A stretch of 64,000 bases of DNA from Viola odorata (GCA_963691705.1 OY829537.1:77211352-77275351); one strand, 5' to 3'; numbered from the stretch's first letter, positions 1 through 11,959 are shown. The notes: generated from the sequence alone by a model not told the origin. Program-made: numbers and translations.

Positions 1-3000
1 CTTGCAGTAGGATAGATGGGAATGTACTCTCAGGAAAGATACCTGAATTTATTGGGAATTGGACCAACATGACGAGATTGTGAGTATTTACTTTGTTTAA
101 CTCACCGATCATGTTTCCCTCTCGGCGAATACAGCTGAGACTTCCTTTTACTTTCTTTGCATGCATAATGATAAGTTCATCATTGCAGGGATATGCACGG
201 AACATCAATGGAAGGTCCTATTCCCTCTGCAATATCACTGTTGACAAATTTAACTACTTTGTGAGCAAGTTCCTCCATCTTCTATCCTCAGCATTCCATG
301 TTGCCTGTCTAGATGAGAAAACTGACATTTTCATCTGCTTATGGTCTTTCAGGCAAATATCTGATTTAAAAGGACCAAGTTCACCATTCCCTAATCTACA
401 GGGAATGAAAAAGATGGTAACGCTGTGAGTTGAATGTTACCAACCAAATAAATACCTCAAACCTATGTGATTACTTTTGGATTTCACTAACTTTTAGGGA
501 TGAATATACTGTTGTTCCCCAGGATATTGAGGAGCTGCTTAATTTCTGATTCAATACCAAAATACTTAGGAGATATGACAGAACTAAAAGTTATGTAAGT
601 TGTCCAATTAAGTTTTATCTTTAGAAAGATAATCGAGTGAATTTCGTTTATGCTCTTCCGGTACCAGTGAAAACAAGGATCTCTATCTTGTTACCGAAAA
701 TGTGAAAGAATGACCTCTTCTCTGTTGGAGAAATCGAATCTCTCCTAATGGAATGATGCTGTCCGCTTTGGGTCTGAGCCCGCACGGTTTTCACAAAAGG
801 CCTCATTCCATTAAGAAGATCTACTCCTCTTATATTTAGTCTTTATTTCTCTTTTCTTTCCGACGTGGGACTTTAGTTCGCACGTCCCAACAATCTCCCC
901 TCGAACTAAGTACCACCAAGCCCACCATCTGAGCCCGACAATCTCCCTCTCGAACGAAGCCCTACATAGTCCTCAACAGGACCCACTGACTTCAAGTTCC
1001 TCTCGGAGATTCACCGTACTTAAAGTTCAACCTCAAACTGAGTATGCCCACCAATTTAGCCCATCAACTTGCACGAAGTATGAAATTCACCCATCATACT
1101 TCGGGCTCAATCTATTGGCCCACCAATCAACTTGCACGAAGTATGGAAATCACCCATCATACTTTGGGCTCAATCTATTGGCCCATCAGTTTGGAGATTC
1201 GTTGTGTGCCACTACTGAACCAGACCCCGTGCACTGGGTCTGGGCCATCATCAACCTACTCGTCCCACCAATCCATCGGATCTACTCCACAAACCCATCG
1301 AACCATCAGCTCCGCTACTATTTGTTAGATAAATAAAAACTCACCCGAGTCTCTTTTAATGGAATGATATTGCCCACTTTGGGGTTAAGCCCGTACAGTT
1401 TTCACAAAATGTCTCGTTTCATTAAAAAGATCTACTCCTCTTATATTTAATCTTTATTTCTCTTTTCTTTCCGAAGTGGGATTTTAGTTCGCACACCCCA
1501 ACATCCTCTTCAACGATTATTGGTGATTATTTCGTAGGATATTCATAAATGTTGTTCTATTCTAAACGTTAAAATCAATTCATTTAGTGGCTGATTTTTC
1601 TCCCCAAAATAACTTGTTCTAAATTATTCTCATGCACCATAAAAACATGGATTTTAGGCATTTCATTCTTACTTTTGATTTTTTATGTAAATTTTGTATC
1701 TTGGAGCAGAGATTTGAGCAACAACATGCTGACAGGCACCATCCCAGGCACTTTACAGAGTTTGGAAAAGATGGCGTACACGTAAGTACATTGACAAATG
1801 CACAAGACTTTCATTTTCCGATTGGCTTCTCTTTTCTGGAACTCATAGTTTGCTTATGCGTTTATGTGTAACGTGTACAGGTTTCTGAATAATAACTCGC
1901 TGACTGGAATTGTACCTGATTGGATGTTGTCAAGTACTTCCAGTAGGTAAATCCGCCGTAAAGCTTTTGATCATTTAATTATGTCAGTCATTTTTTCCAT
2001 AACTGAAAACTGTCTTGAAATCACAACTCAGGTTCAGGGATTTATCCTACAACAATTTTACAGAATCACGACAGCTCAGTTGCCAACAGCTTTCCGTGTA
2101 AGCATCATTCTTGTCCATTAAACTTGTTTTTTCATGTCTCTCATTTTGATTTCTAAACTTGTGTCTGACACATTCCAGGAACTTAGCTTCAAGTCATCCA
2201 ACTAGCAACTCGTAAGTCCTTTTTCCCTTACTTACGGTGTTAATCTGACACTATAATTACATAATGATTGACGGTCTAATTTTTCATCTTGTAGGGTTTC
2301 CTGGTGCTTGAGAAAGGATCTTCCATGCCCAAGAGAACAGCGATGTAGGTCTAGATAACATTAGATTTCCGTAGCATGAAAAATATTTAGTGTTTCTTTG
2401 ATGATGGGCAGGAAATAATGATGTGAATGCCTTAACTATGCAGACCATTCCTTGTTTATAAATTGTGGAGGAAAGAGGATGCCTGTTGGAGACAATGAAT
2501 ATGAAGAAGACTTAACTCCAGGGAGCGCAGCTTCATTCGTTTCTGGATCAGACAACTGGGCTTACAGTAGTACAGGACTTTATATTAACAGAGAGAGAGC
2601 TCCGTTCATAGCAGACAACAGGTTTAATCTGACTGTGACGGGTGAAGAATTTTATCAAACTGCACGCCTTGCTCCTCAATCACTCAAATACTATGCACTG
2701 TGCATGAGGACGGGAAGTTATAAAGTGAAGCTTCACTTTGCTGAAATTATGTATTCTAATGATCGGACTTTTAGCAGCCTAGGGCAGCGCATATTCGATA
2801 TATCAATACAAGTGAGTAAGATGATTTTTGCCAGCTTTGATTTGGATTTTGTTTACTGATTCATTGGCACGTTAAAATGTCTAATCAGACCTATTATTTC
2901 TTGGCACGTTGAAATGTCTAATCGGATTTTTTTCCTTCCATCAGGGTAATGTAGTTCTGGAGGATTTTAATATCATGGAGGTAGCTGGAGGAGTAGGTAT

Positions 3001-5082
3001 TGGAATTTTTAAGGAATTTGACAATATACAAGTTAATGGAAGCACTATGGAGATACACTTATACTGGAAAGGAAAAGGCACTACTGCCATTCCCGATAGA
3101 GGTGTCTATGGACCTCTCTTATCCGCAATTGAAATTCATCCAAGTAAGTATATCAGATACTCAAATACTTTTGGTTTTATTTCCATGGAGCTTCATTGTA
3201 AGTACATTCCTTTCTTGCAGAGTTTGAAGTTGATACTGGCAAAGGATGGTCAATTGGAGCTATTGTTAGCACTGTAGCTGCTTGCGTTGTGGTTATTCTG
3301 TTGGTCTTGTTAGTCCTCAGAATGAGAGGTTATTTGGGAGGGGAAAAGGACGTTGTAGATGAAGGTAAGTTTAATCTCACTTTAAGGATGCAAATATTGG
3401 ACTTCTTGTCTGTCTTAATCCTCATGGTTTTCATGCTAGGAAATTTATGATTTGTCTTGTTAGACTGATTTTGAGTTTATGTTCTCGAACAGAACTTCGT
3501 GGACTTGATCTCCAAACTGGACATTTCACTTTAAGACAAATTAAGCGGGCTACTAATAACTTCGACCCTGCGCATAAGATAGGAGAAGGAGGATTTGGAC
3601 CAGTTTACAAGGTAACCCCAAAAGTTCCCATTCATTATGACTTGTGATCTAATAACTCTCTATTGTAACTTCTCGATGCATGCATGAAGTTTTGGCCAAT
3701 TCTGAAAATCTTGTTTGCTGTATTTTAGGGTGTGCTATCAGATGGTACTGTGATTGCGGTTAAGCAGCTTTCATCCAAATCGAAACAAGGGAATCGCGAA
3801 TTCGTCAATGAGATAGGCATGATATCTGCTTTGCAGCATCCCAACCTTGTGAGGCTTTATGGTTGCTGCATTGAAGGAAAAGAGTTGCTGTTAGTATATG
3901 AATACCTCGAAAACAATAGTCTTGCTCGTGCACTTTTCGGTAATTGTCTAACTCAATGCTAGGATAAGTTCCTATAAGATGCAGTTAATGAGATGATAAT
4001 TTTATAACTGAATAGTCATACTTTCTGCTCTTCTTTGTTATCCACAATAGGTCGCGAGGACCAGCAAATGACATTAGTTTGGCTTACAAGAAAGAAGATA
4101 TTGATGGGCATTGCCAAGGGACTGTGTTTTCTCCATGAGGAGTCAAGACTGAAAATTGTGCACAGAGACATAAAAGCAACCAATGTGCTACTCGACAAGG
4201 ATCTAAATGCTAAGATATCTGATTTTGGTTTAGCCAAACTCGACGAAGAAGAGAACACGCATATCAGCACACGAATAGCTGGAACGATGTGAGTTCATTG
4301 TTCCTTAATTATTACTCTGTTGCACTTGTAGGCAAGATACATACTGTTTTACTGATTTTTCTTTTCTTTGGTTTTTAAATATTCAGAGGTTATATGGCTC
4401 CAGAATATGCAATGAGAGGTTACTTGACAGATAAAGCAGATGTTTACAGCTTCGGGGTTGTTGTTTTAGAGATCGTTAGTGGGAGGAGCAACACAAATTA
4501 CAGGCCAAAGGAGGAATTTGTCTATCTTCTTGATTGGGTAATTTACTTTTCTGTGCTTTCTCCTTATATCCTGCACATCTTAAATCTTCAATGATTATTA
4601 TCTTTTGTTCTAAACAGATGTGCAAAACATATGAACTCTTCCCATTTTCTATTCTATTGTAGGCCTATGTCTTGCAAGAGCAAGAAAATCTTCTAGAGCT
4701 TGTCGATCCAAAACTCGGTACGAGCTATTCGAAAAATGAGGCCTTGAAAATACTCAACATCGGTCTCTTGTGCACCAATCCATCTCCCACTTTAAGGCCA
4801 CCAATGTCCTCTGTAGTAGGTATGCTGGATGGAAAAATTGCTGTCAAAGCTCCAATAGTCAAGCGCTATACCATGAACCAGGATGCGAGGTTCAAAGCTT
4901 TTGAGATTCTATCTCAAGATAGCCAAACAAACCTCTCAACTTTCTCTAAAGAAAATCTGATGCATAAAAGTAACTCAATCGACGCACCCTGGACAGATTC
5001 CTCGATCTCTCTCCCAAGTCATGATGAGACTAGGGACCATTCTTCATCAAGCAGGCTTCTTAAGGATCTAGATGATCAATGA
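1..5082 (+). CDS. LRR receptor-like serine/threonine kinase with malectin domain (subfamily VIII-2, RKF1-like), 5' part outside window
   Basis: Plasma-membrane receptor kinase. Seventeen GT-AG exons join in one frame: 8-79, 189-260, 353-424, 523-594, 1710-1781, 1881-1946, 2032-2097, 2179-2211, 2295-2344, 2444-2811, 2945-3143, 3221-3364, 3493-3611, 3729-3939, 4051-4288, 4387-4537, 4663-5082 (807 aa in the window). The 72-nt phase-2 exons each encode one leucine-rich repeat (e.g. [12 protein letters not shown]). Exons 10-11 encode a malectin-like ectodomain beginning [10 protein letters not shown]. Exon 12 encodes one membrane helix followed by RMRG. The kinase is complete: glycine loop GEGGFG, AVKQL lysine, [22 protein letters not shown]. 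All catalytic motifs are intact, so an active kinase is expected. Signal peptide and first LRRs lie upstream of base 1. RKF1 and its tandem relatives in Arabidopsis have this exact domain order; the ligand is unknown. Confidence 0.95.
723..1503. mobile_element. TRIM-like miniature LTR retrotransposon in a kinase intron
   Basis: Two diverged direct repeats, 723-892 and 1323-1503, begin TGTTGG/TGTTAG and end CCAACA. They flank about 430 bp without coding capacity. Flanking 5-mers ttctc (718-722) and tcctc (1504-1508) differ by one base and may be the target-site duplication. The internal part holds a 63-bp tandem duplication (about 1065-1190) containing CTTGCACGAAGTATG. It lies wholly inside the intron between the exons ending at 594 and starting at 1710, whose coding phases still join perfectly. 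Size and layout fit a terminal-repeat retrotransposon in miniature. Orientation is uncertain because I see no clear primer-binding site. Confidence 0.6.
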
Positions 5083-5242
5083 AATAATTACAATTGTCAG
5101 TTGGTAGTCTCTTTTTCTTTTTTTCGTTCTTGATTTTTAGAAGTTTGAGTGAAGAAATAGGTTTGTTTATTCTATTCAGGTCCATTTTTTCTTACAAAGT
5201 TCGAGTTGAATTTCAGACTCTTGTTGGGCGATCTATATAATA

Positions 5243-5369
5243 CTCCCTCCGTCCATAAATAATGGACGTTTTGCTACTTTTTATTACTGTACACATTACT
5301 TGACTTTTTAGTGTTTGAGCTACTTTTTGTTACTGTTTCAAAGCGACAGTTATTAAAGGACAGAGGGAG
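5243..5369. mobile_element. Stowaway-type MITE
   Basis: The terminal inverted repeats are CTCCCTCCGTCC at the left and GGACAGAGGGAG at the right, bordered by TA on both sides (5241-5242 and 5370-5371). The CTCCCTCCGT terminus and TA target duplication are the hallmark of Stowaway (Tc1/mariner) MITEs. It lies about 160 bp after the kinase stop codon, probably in or just past its 3' UTR. Confidence 0.9.
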
Positions 5370-5371
5370 TA

Positions 5372-5834
5372 CTACCTAAGCCCTTTTTTGTCTTAATCTT
5401 AATGCATTTAAAACAAGGCATTTTTTAGATGATTCTTTTAGACAAGGAGATTTGAATAATCTTTCTAATAATTCGTTCTCTATTTCTATTTAATAAAATC
5501 TTTAGGAAAATATTTTTTTTCTTCTACCAAGATAAAATAAAATATCAATGAAGAACTAAACCTATTATTGTTTATAAGAGAAAGGAGCATAGATTATCAT
5601 GTTAAAACATACTGATGCCTCCATTAACCTATTGTGGCGCACTTTTCTTTTTCTTTTTCTCCCTCTTTGCGGTGAGAAATTGGTCCCTTTTTAACGTGAT
5701 CCAGTTTTAGAAACAAATGAAACTTCTAATATAATTTTCTAAATTTTTTAAACTTAAATATGATACTTGAGTTAAGGGTGGAAGATTCTTTTAACCTTGT
5801 TCTTTTCTATTATGGGATTAGTATTGAAGTGTGT
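5372..5834. other. Intergenic spacer, nothing recognised
   Basis: AT-rich DNA between the Stowaway MITE and the hAT-type element. I see no open frame, RNA gene or repeat structure that I can support. Confidence 0.6.
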
Positions 5835-6462
5835 GTTGCAACTAGGGGTGGCAAAAATCTACATTGGGTACCCATACCCAACTAATTTAAGTGGGTATGG
5901 GTGTTAAATGGGTTAGTGCAATTTTTAAATGGGTAGAAATGGGTAATATACCCATTTAAACTAAAATATGTGGGTTTTATTGGGTTGGGTAATGGGTACC
6001 CAATGGGTACCAATTAAACCAAAACCAACCCTATCCCTCCCCTTCTCCTCTCTCTCTCATCTTTTTTATTTTTCTTTTTTAAATAAATTCAATTTTCTTA
6101 ATTTATATAATGAACAAAATAAATTAAAAACTATAACAACTTAATCTCTATCTCAAGATGAGTAATTCTATATCCACTTTTCATATTTTTTTTTTAAGTT
6201 TTAAAAAATGGATTTTATACTTAAAAGCATGAAAAAATTATAGTCATGGATAATTTAAAATTATTTAAATATATTTTGAATTAATTTAAAATTTTCATAA
6301 CTATTCTTATAACTAATAGTAAGCTTTTTTTATTATTATTATTACTAATTTTTATTTTTTTATTTTTTTAAGATTATGATATTATTATGATAACGAGATA
6401 TTCTTTCCACTGCATGCATATTTCTAATCGGAATATTAGAAGTACTGGATTGAAATGTAGTA

Positions 6463-7250
6463 CAGTAGAAACTCTATAAAATAATACACTTGGGACGACC
6501 AAAATTTATTAATTAAAAGAGTTATTAATTAATCGATAAATTAATAATTATTAATTTATATATTAATTAATATTTTATTAATTTATAGTAAAATACTTAG
6601 TTTACAAACACCTTTCAAGCTTCCACTTACTGTAATTATTGTATACAATGCATGTACTGTATATCAAATGAAGGGCCCAATTTGAAAGAAACCTTCAATC
6701 TCCCACCTTATTATGCTTCTTGTGTTCAATGTATCACTTTATGGACATTAAAAATATTTTCTATATAAACAAGATCAAAATACTGTAGGTTAACACAAAC
6801 AAATCATACACACAACATGGCTTCCCATCTTAAAGGTGTGAAAAAAACAACAATGACAGACGAGATTCGAAGAGCATTATGCAAGCTATTAAAGCGGCAA
6901 TCACATTGAACAATTTCTTGTTGAGCTATGAGAAAACAACACCAGAAGTTCTTACCATGCTAAGGAAAATTAGAGACGACATTCAAGGGGAAATTGATTT
7001 CAACAAAAAACAAAAGACAATTGAGTCATTTTTCAAGAAACCTTCATAAATCATTCATGTAATATGCTATATATAAGGAATTATTAATTTATATTTTATA
7101 TGGGGTCTAAAGAAATTATCAAAAATGTATTATCTTATAATTTTAGCGAATTATTAATTTAGCACCCTATCCCCGAGTCGGGACCGGCCAAAAATATTAT
7201 CTTAGAGAGTTTATTAAATAATCGAGTATTAATTTATTGAGTTTCTACTG
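6463..7250 (+). mobile_element. Pogo/Emigrant-type element with internally deleted transposase, nested in the hAT element
   Basis: The inverted ends CAGTAGAAACTCTATAAA and TTTATTGAGTTTCTACTG are bordered by TA on both sides (6461-6462, 7251-7252). These ends closely resemble plant Emigrant/Lemi1 pogo-like termini. Inside, from the ATG at 6817, lies a short transposase relic. It has an N-terminal piece (MASHLKGVKKTTMTDEIRRA) and a C-terminal piece (MLRKIRDDIQGEIDF then IESFFKKPS, stop near 7047) in different frames; the DDE core is missing. An incomplete, non-autonomous derivative. Confidence 0.75.
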
Positions 7251-7316
7251 TACTTTAATTAATTTAAAATGACATGCATATAATTATGGCCATAATTATA
7301 TATTAATCTATGTAAG

Positions 7317-7490
7317 GGGTGGGCATCGGTCGGTAGTTTGGTATACCGACCGAAATATTTCGGTATTCGGTATACCGAATGACCAAAAATAATTACCATA
7401 CCGTACCGAACTAAATTTCGGTACTGTACCGAAATACCGAATTTAATTCGGTACGGTATTTCAATATACCGAAATACCAAACTTAATTCT
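7317..7490. repeat. Truncated hAT-like terminus rich in CGGTA/TACCG words
   Basis: GGGGTGGGCATCGGTCGG followed by alternating ACCGAAAT / ATTTCGGTA blocks resembles the subterminal region of a plant hAT MITE. I see no matching right end, so it is probably a fragment nested in the larger hAT element. Confidence 0.45.
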
Positions 7491-7535
7491 TCATGAGTTA
7501 ATAAAATACAAAAAAATTTATAAAATTAAAATCAG

Positions 7536-7645
7536 CATATATATATATATATATTTTTTTTGCAACAGTATATATATATTTTGCAACAGTAAAAAAAACA
7601 GTGGAGTATGCTTTATATTTATATATATATATATATATATATTGC
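7536..7645. repeat. AT dinucleotide microsatellites
   Basis: Runs of (AT)n at 7537-7552 and about 7620-7642 are separated by two copies of a TTGCAACAGTAAAAAA-type word, suggesting local duplication. No coding potential. Confidence 0.8.
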
Positions 7646-7950
7646 AACAGTAAAAAAGTAAAAAGAAACAGTGGAGCATGCATGCAGTGGGCAACACGGA
7701 TGGATTGGAGTATGCATGCAGTGGCCAACACTAGATTAATCTAGTGTTGTACACAAGTTTTAAATTAATAACTAGCATAAATAATGTATAAATTAATAAC
7801 TAGGAGTACTATGTTAATTTAATCAATCAATTTATTTATACAATAAAAATAAAATAATTAAATTTTACTTTTATTATTATTTAATATTTATTCTATTTAT
7901 TATATATATATATATAATTTTAAATTATTTATTTTAGTAAAATAAAATTT

Positions 7951-8128
7951 GAGCCTAAACGGTCAAACCCGAGCCTAAACGGTCAAACTCAAGTCTAAAA
8001 GATAAAACTCGAGTCTAAATGGTCAAACCCGAGTCTAAACGGTCAAACCCGAGGCTAAAAGGTCAAACTCGAGCCTAAATGGTCAAACCTGAGTCTAAAT
8101 GGTCAAACCCGAGTCTAAATGGTTAAAC
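7951..8128. repeat. 20-bp minisatellite, about 9 units
   Basis: The unit is close to GAGCCTAAACGGTCAAACCC and varies mainly at C/T and G/A positions. It lies inside the hAT-type element, just inboard of its right subterminal region. The same array recurs at 10694-10952, next to another copy of the same element end. Confidence 0.9.
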
Positions 8129-8530
8129 ATAGTATTTTTAATTTTACTTAATAAAAAATTATATTTATTAAGTGTGTATAATTTAAATGGGTGTAAATGG
8201 GTATAAATGGGTGAGTATGATTAAATGGTATAAATGGGTATGGGTACCCATTTAAAAAATTATATGAGTAATAAATGGGTATGATACCCATACCCACCTA
8301 TACCCATTTAATCATTACCCATACCCACCCATACCCACCCATTTGCCACCCTAGTTGCAACTTATCCTGACCATGATGACCTATATACCATTGTTTTAAG
8401 GATAAACAAATCCAATTCTGCAAAATCAGACCCGAAAAACATAACCTCATTGGTTAATGCACCAAATCTACAGTCTGCCATCTTTTAGCATCCCAAGAAA
8501 ATAATTATTGTCCTACTCATCATTTCCTTC

Positions 8531-8540
8531 CTATAAATTT
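8531..8540 (+). promoter_or_regulatory. TATA-like box of the seipin gene
   Basis: CTATAAATTT lies about 105 bp before the start codon at 8639 and about 180 bp after the right end of the hAT-type element. Position and sequence suit a core promoter. That the promoter sits this close to the transposon is seen; any effect on expression is inference. Confidence 0.55.
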
Positions 8541-8638
8541 CTTAGCCCTCTTGATAATTTCTTATTACTAGAAAACCCCTTCTGCTATTTCTACCTGTTC
8601 TAAGTCCCTGGTTCTTGTCTTGGAAAATTATTACCACC

Positions 8639-10214
8639 ATGGATGAATCCAGTGGGGATAATGAATTCCTGTATGAGACATTTAGTCCCTATGTTGCACT
8701 AAAATGTCATCTACTCAAATTTGCCTTAAATGGAGCTGACAGAGTGTTTATGGATCGAAACGTGAGGAAACGAAACTCATTTCGCAGTAGCTTTGGCCAG
8801 CTTGCAATGCCACATAGCCACTCAAAAGATTGCCCTTGTTATGCAAGCTGTGGTTTTGAAGAAATAGAAAGGGCCACTGCAAAAAATTATGCAGATGAGC
8901 AAGAACTTGGTGGCAACAGTAGCAGATGGAATGATGAGTACATTGATGTGTCAGAAGTGGTGAATTCTCCTCCAGTAGGATATATTACAGAATTCCCTTT
9001 CAATATTCTCACTTTTTTCGCAGTGTTGCTGCTGAAATTTACGGGATTTCAGTTCAATCTCCTGGTTAGTTTTTTCACATTTCCAATCTGGTTGTCCTAT
9101 TTCTCCATCACTTTCCTCTTGCTTCCATTCCAAACTCTACGACGCCTTAGAGGGTATTTCGTGAAGAAGCTGTTGCGGTGGTGGGGTGTTTCTAGCAGAA
9201 GGGTGACCGAAAAAGCACAAAAATCATTGGGGGAATTAGCAGTGAAGCTTACTTGTGCACTATTCTGGTCAAGCTATGTCTGCTTGATGCTTTTGGGATT
9301 GTTGGCTTCAGGATTTTTATTTGGTAGTTTAGTGATGAGGCACCTGCTCGTGAAGCCCATTCAGACAACTGAAACTCTCATTTTCGATTACACGAAAGAT
9401 AGTCCAGTCGCGTATGTGCCAACAGTACCTTATTCTGGTGTGCTTGATCCTTCTTTCAAAGCTGGGAAGGACAATGTACAATCCGGGAAGCAGGCTGGAC
9501 CTCGTGTCATTCCTCATAATCACAAATTACAGCTCACTGTTTCGTTGGTGATGCCCGAATCTGAGTACAACCGAAATCTTGGCATATTCCAGGTATAATT
9601 ATGTTTTCGTACTTGTTTCTTCATACTTCTAGACCTAGCTTTCCCTACATTTTTGTATGATGTTTCCCCCAAATACTGTTATTCTTTGTTTCAATTGACC
9701 TGATTTTTATGAATTTGTGCTCATTTAGGTGAGGGTGGAATTCCTGTCAGGAAACGGTAAAGTTACTGCCGGTTCAAGTCATCCATGTATGTTGAGGTTC
9801 AAAAGCCAACCTATCCGGTTTGTTGAATCCATCATCAGCAGTATTCCTCTTATCGCTGGTCTCCAATCTGAATCGCAGCTCGTGAACATAAAGATGGAAG
9901 AATTCACTGAAGGAGTTGAACCAACCGCATTCCTGAAAGTGATACTTGAGCAACGAGCAGAATACAAATCCGGCGCTGGTATACCTGAAGTTTATGCAGC
10001 ATCACTCTCTCTCGAATCCGAGCTGCCTCAGCTGAGAAGATTTATCTGGCAATGGAGAAGAACCATTCTTGTATGGATCAGCATTGTTCTGTTCTTGATC
10101 GAGCTGATGTTGGTAGTAGTCTTTTGTAGACCTATACTTATTCCAAGGGGTAGGATTTTTTATGACAAGAAGAAGACTGGCTCAAACTTCATCTCCTGGT
10201 ATAAGATGGCTTAG
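8639..10214 (+). CDS. Seipin (SEIPIN2/3-like), two exons, 479 aa
   Basis: Seipins are ER membrane proteins that organise lipid-droplet biogenesis at droplet-ER contacts. Exons are 8639-9592 and 9729-10214 with a GT-AG phase-0 intron. The ATG at 8639 lies in ACCACCATGG, a strong context. The N-terminal region is long and hydrophilic (about residues 1-115). Then come a hydrophobic stretch starting near YITEFPFN (about 120-170) and a membrane helix LMLLGLLASGFLFGSLVMRH (about 220-245). The lumenal domain has LMPESEY and NLGIFQV across the splice junction. A final helix (WISIVLFLIELMLVVVF) precedes a short basic tail. The long N-terminus fits the SEIPIN2/3 class rather than SEIPIN1. Only the paralogue assignment is uncertain. 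A candidate AATAAA poly(A) signal is at 10325. Confidence 0.95.
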
Positions 10215-10693
10215 CACAATTGCTGACTGAACTTGAATCTATTTTCAATAGAATGGTGCGCTCTTACTGTGTATTTTAGCATTGGCTTTCAATGATGAAA
10301 AATAATGGTGGAAATTCAAGACAAAATAAAAGGAGAAATAGTGGATATAATTGTTCTTAGGAATGTCTTGCAACTAAGGCCTTCCAGGAAGGTAGAAAAA
10401 TACTGAAAGAAGAAAAAAAACGCAACTAAAGCTCCATCCTGAAAGAAGAAAAAAACTTCTGTTAAGCCTCTTTTTAATCATCATTATTATTATGGATTTG
10501 TTTCTGGCAATTATTTTGCTAGCTTCCATATTGTATCTTTTCTTTCACTTTTGCAATTTAATTCTGCAAAAGAGAGCCCAAACCTGCTACATGTTACACT
10601 ATGAATGTCATAAGGCCACAATTGCTGGACACTGGATCCTATGCCAAAATTGCTGAAGATTTAAGTAACTTGTGTGGTATTTTACTATTTTCC
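10215..10693. other. Seipin 3' UTR and spacer
   Basis: Contains AATAAA at 10325-10330 and a short direct repeat of GAAAGAAGAAAAAAA-type sequence near 10405-10455. No other gene seen. Confidence 0.5.
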
Positions 10694-11198
10694 CGAACTT
10701 AAACAGTTAAACCCGAGTTTAAACGATCAAACCCGAGACTAAGCGATAAAATCCGAACCTAAACGGTCAAACTCGAGCCTAAATGGTCAAACCCGAACCT
10801 AAACGGTCAGACCCGAGCCTAAATGGTCAAACTCGAGCCTAAACGATAAAATTCGAACCTAAATAGTCAAACCCAAGCCTAAACGGTCAAACCCGAGCCT
10901 AAACAGTCAAACCCGAGCCTAAATAGTCAAACCCGAACCTAAACGGTTAAACCATCATACACAATCAAAATCGAGTCACATAGTCAGCTTTTGTCAAAAT
11001 CTTCATTTTTTTGGTCAAACATGGTATTTTTAATCTTACTTAATAAAAAATATATTTATTGAGTAAGTATGATTTAAATGGGTGTAAATGGGTAGGGGTA
11101 CCCATTTAAAAAATTATATGGGTAATAAATAGGTATGATACTCATACCCACCCATACTCATTTAATCCTTACCCATACTCACCCATTTGCCACCCCTA
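10694..11198. mobile_element. Left-truncated copy of the hAT-type element with 20-bp minisatellite
   Basis: About 13 units of the 20-bp repeat (10694-10952) are followed by the same subterminal TACCC/GGGTA words and the terminus TTTGCCACCCCTA (ending 11198). No left terminus is visible upstream, so the copy is truncated. It matches the right-hand third of the element at 5843-8353. Confidence 0.7.
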
Positions 11199-11959
11199 TC
11201 TTCCACCATTTTCTCATTATTTTTCCTTTGAAAGGAATTGCATCATTAGATTTTATTTTGTTTATTCATTTATTTAAGTAGTCTTAAATTCGCGCTTTTT
11301 TTTTTATCTCAATTGGAAGATCAAAATGTATCTACATAAAAGTCAATTCGATTGTCCATAGCATAGCTAATATGGCTTTGGATATTACTATTGGTTTCAC
11401 TCTATTCCTTCTCGTGTCCATGTTAAACACTTAGGAAATATTTTGGGTGTCTCTTTCCCGAGAGTCATCGTCATCCTGCTTGAATTGCCTTACTCTTTAT
11501 GTAATTTTATCAGTTACGAAATTTAAAGTAACACCTAGATCTCATATAAGTTGCAGTATGTTATGGAGTTTGTCACATGGTTATTTTTTTCTCCCCTCAC
11601 ATTTCCTCTCATCCTCACCTCCTTTTGAATGCGTACTAACATCTACACATAAATTCTCCTTTGTTTATGATATTTTTCTCACATTTATTAGTAGGAACGT
11701 ACAAAAGTGAGTTTCTTATTGGAATTTCAGCATTTCATTTTATGATTATGTTATATAAATTATAGATTAAGTCAATGTTATTTTCGTTTATATTCAATTA
11801 ACATTTCAGTTATTTATTTTATAAATGTACAAACAAAAACATCTTTGTTTATCTTTATTTTTATTAATTTGCAGGTTTTGTTTGTTTAGATATGTAATTC
11901 AAAAATTAGATATTTTTCTATAATTCTAAATCATTAAGAAGATAAATTGGGATTGAGCT
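11199..11959. other. AT-rich spacer without recognised genes
   Basis: An 87-codon frame near 11447-11710 has no recognisable domain and plant-spacer composition. I see nothing else. Confidence 0.6.

Larger units (their letters stand above)
5843..8353. mobile_element. Non-autonomous hAT-type DNA transposon with perfect 8-bp TSD
   Basis: The ends are TAGGGGTGGCAAA and TTTGCCACCCTA, bordered by the identical 8-mer GTTGCAAC at 5835-5842 and 8354-8361. An 8-bp duplication with short terminal inverted repeats is typical of hAT elements. The subterminal regions are many copies of GGGTA/TACCC-type words in opposite orientation (5860-6015 and 8185-8340). I find no transposase frame of its own, so it would depend on a partner. 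It contains a nested pogo-like element, a second hAT-like end fragment and a 20-bp minisatellite. Its right end lies about 285 bp before the seipin start codon. Confidence 0.85.

Noticed and set aside
7259..7731. ORFs in the TACCG/ATATAT region
   Set aside because: They arise from transposon subterminal words and AT microsatellites.
8615..8638. Seipin start at 8615
   Set aside because: The codon there is TTG. The ATG at 8639 in ACCACCATGG is the natural start.
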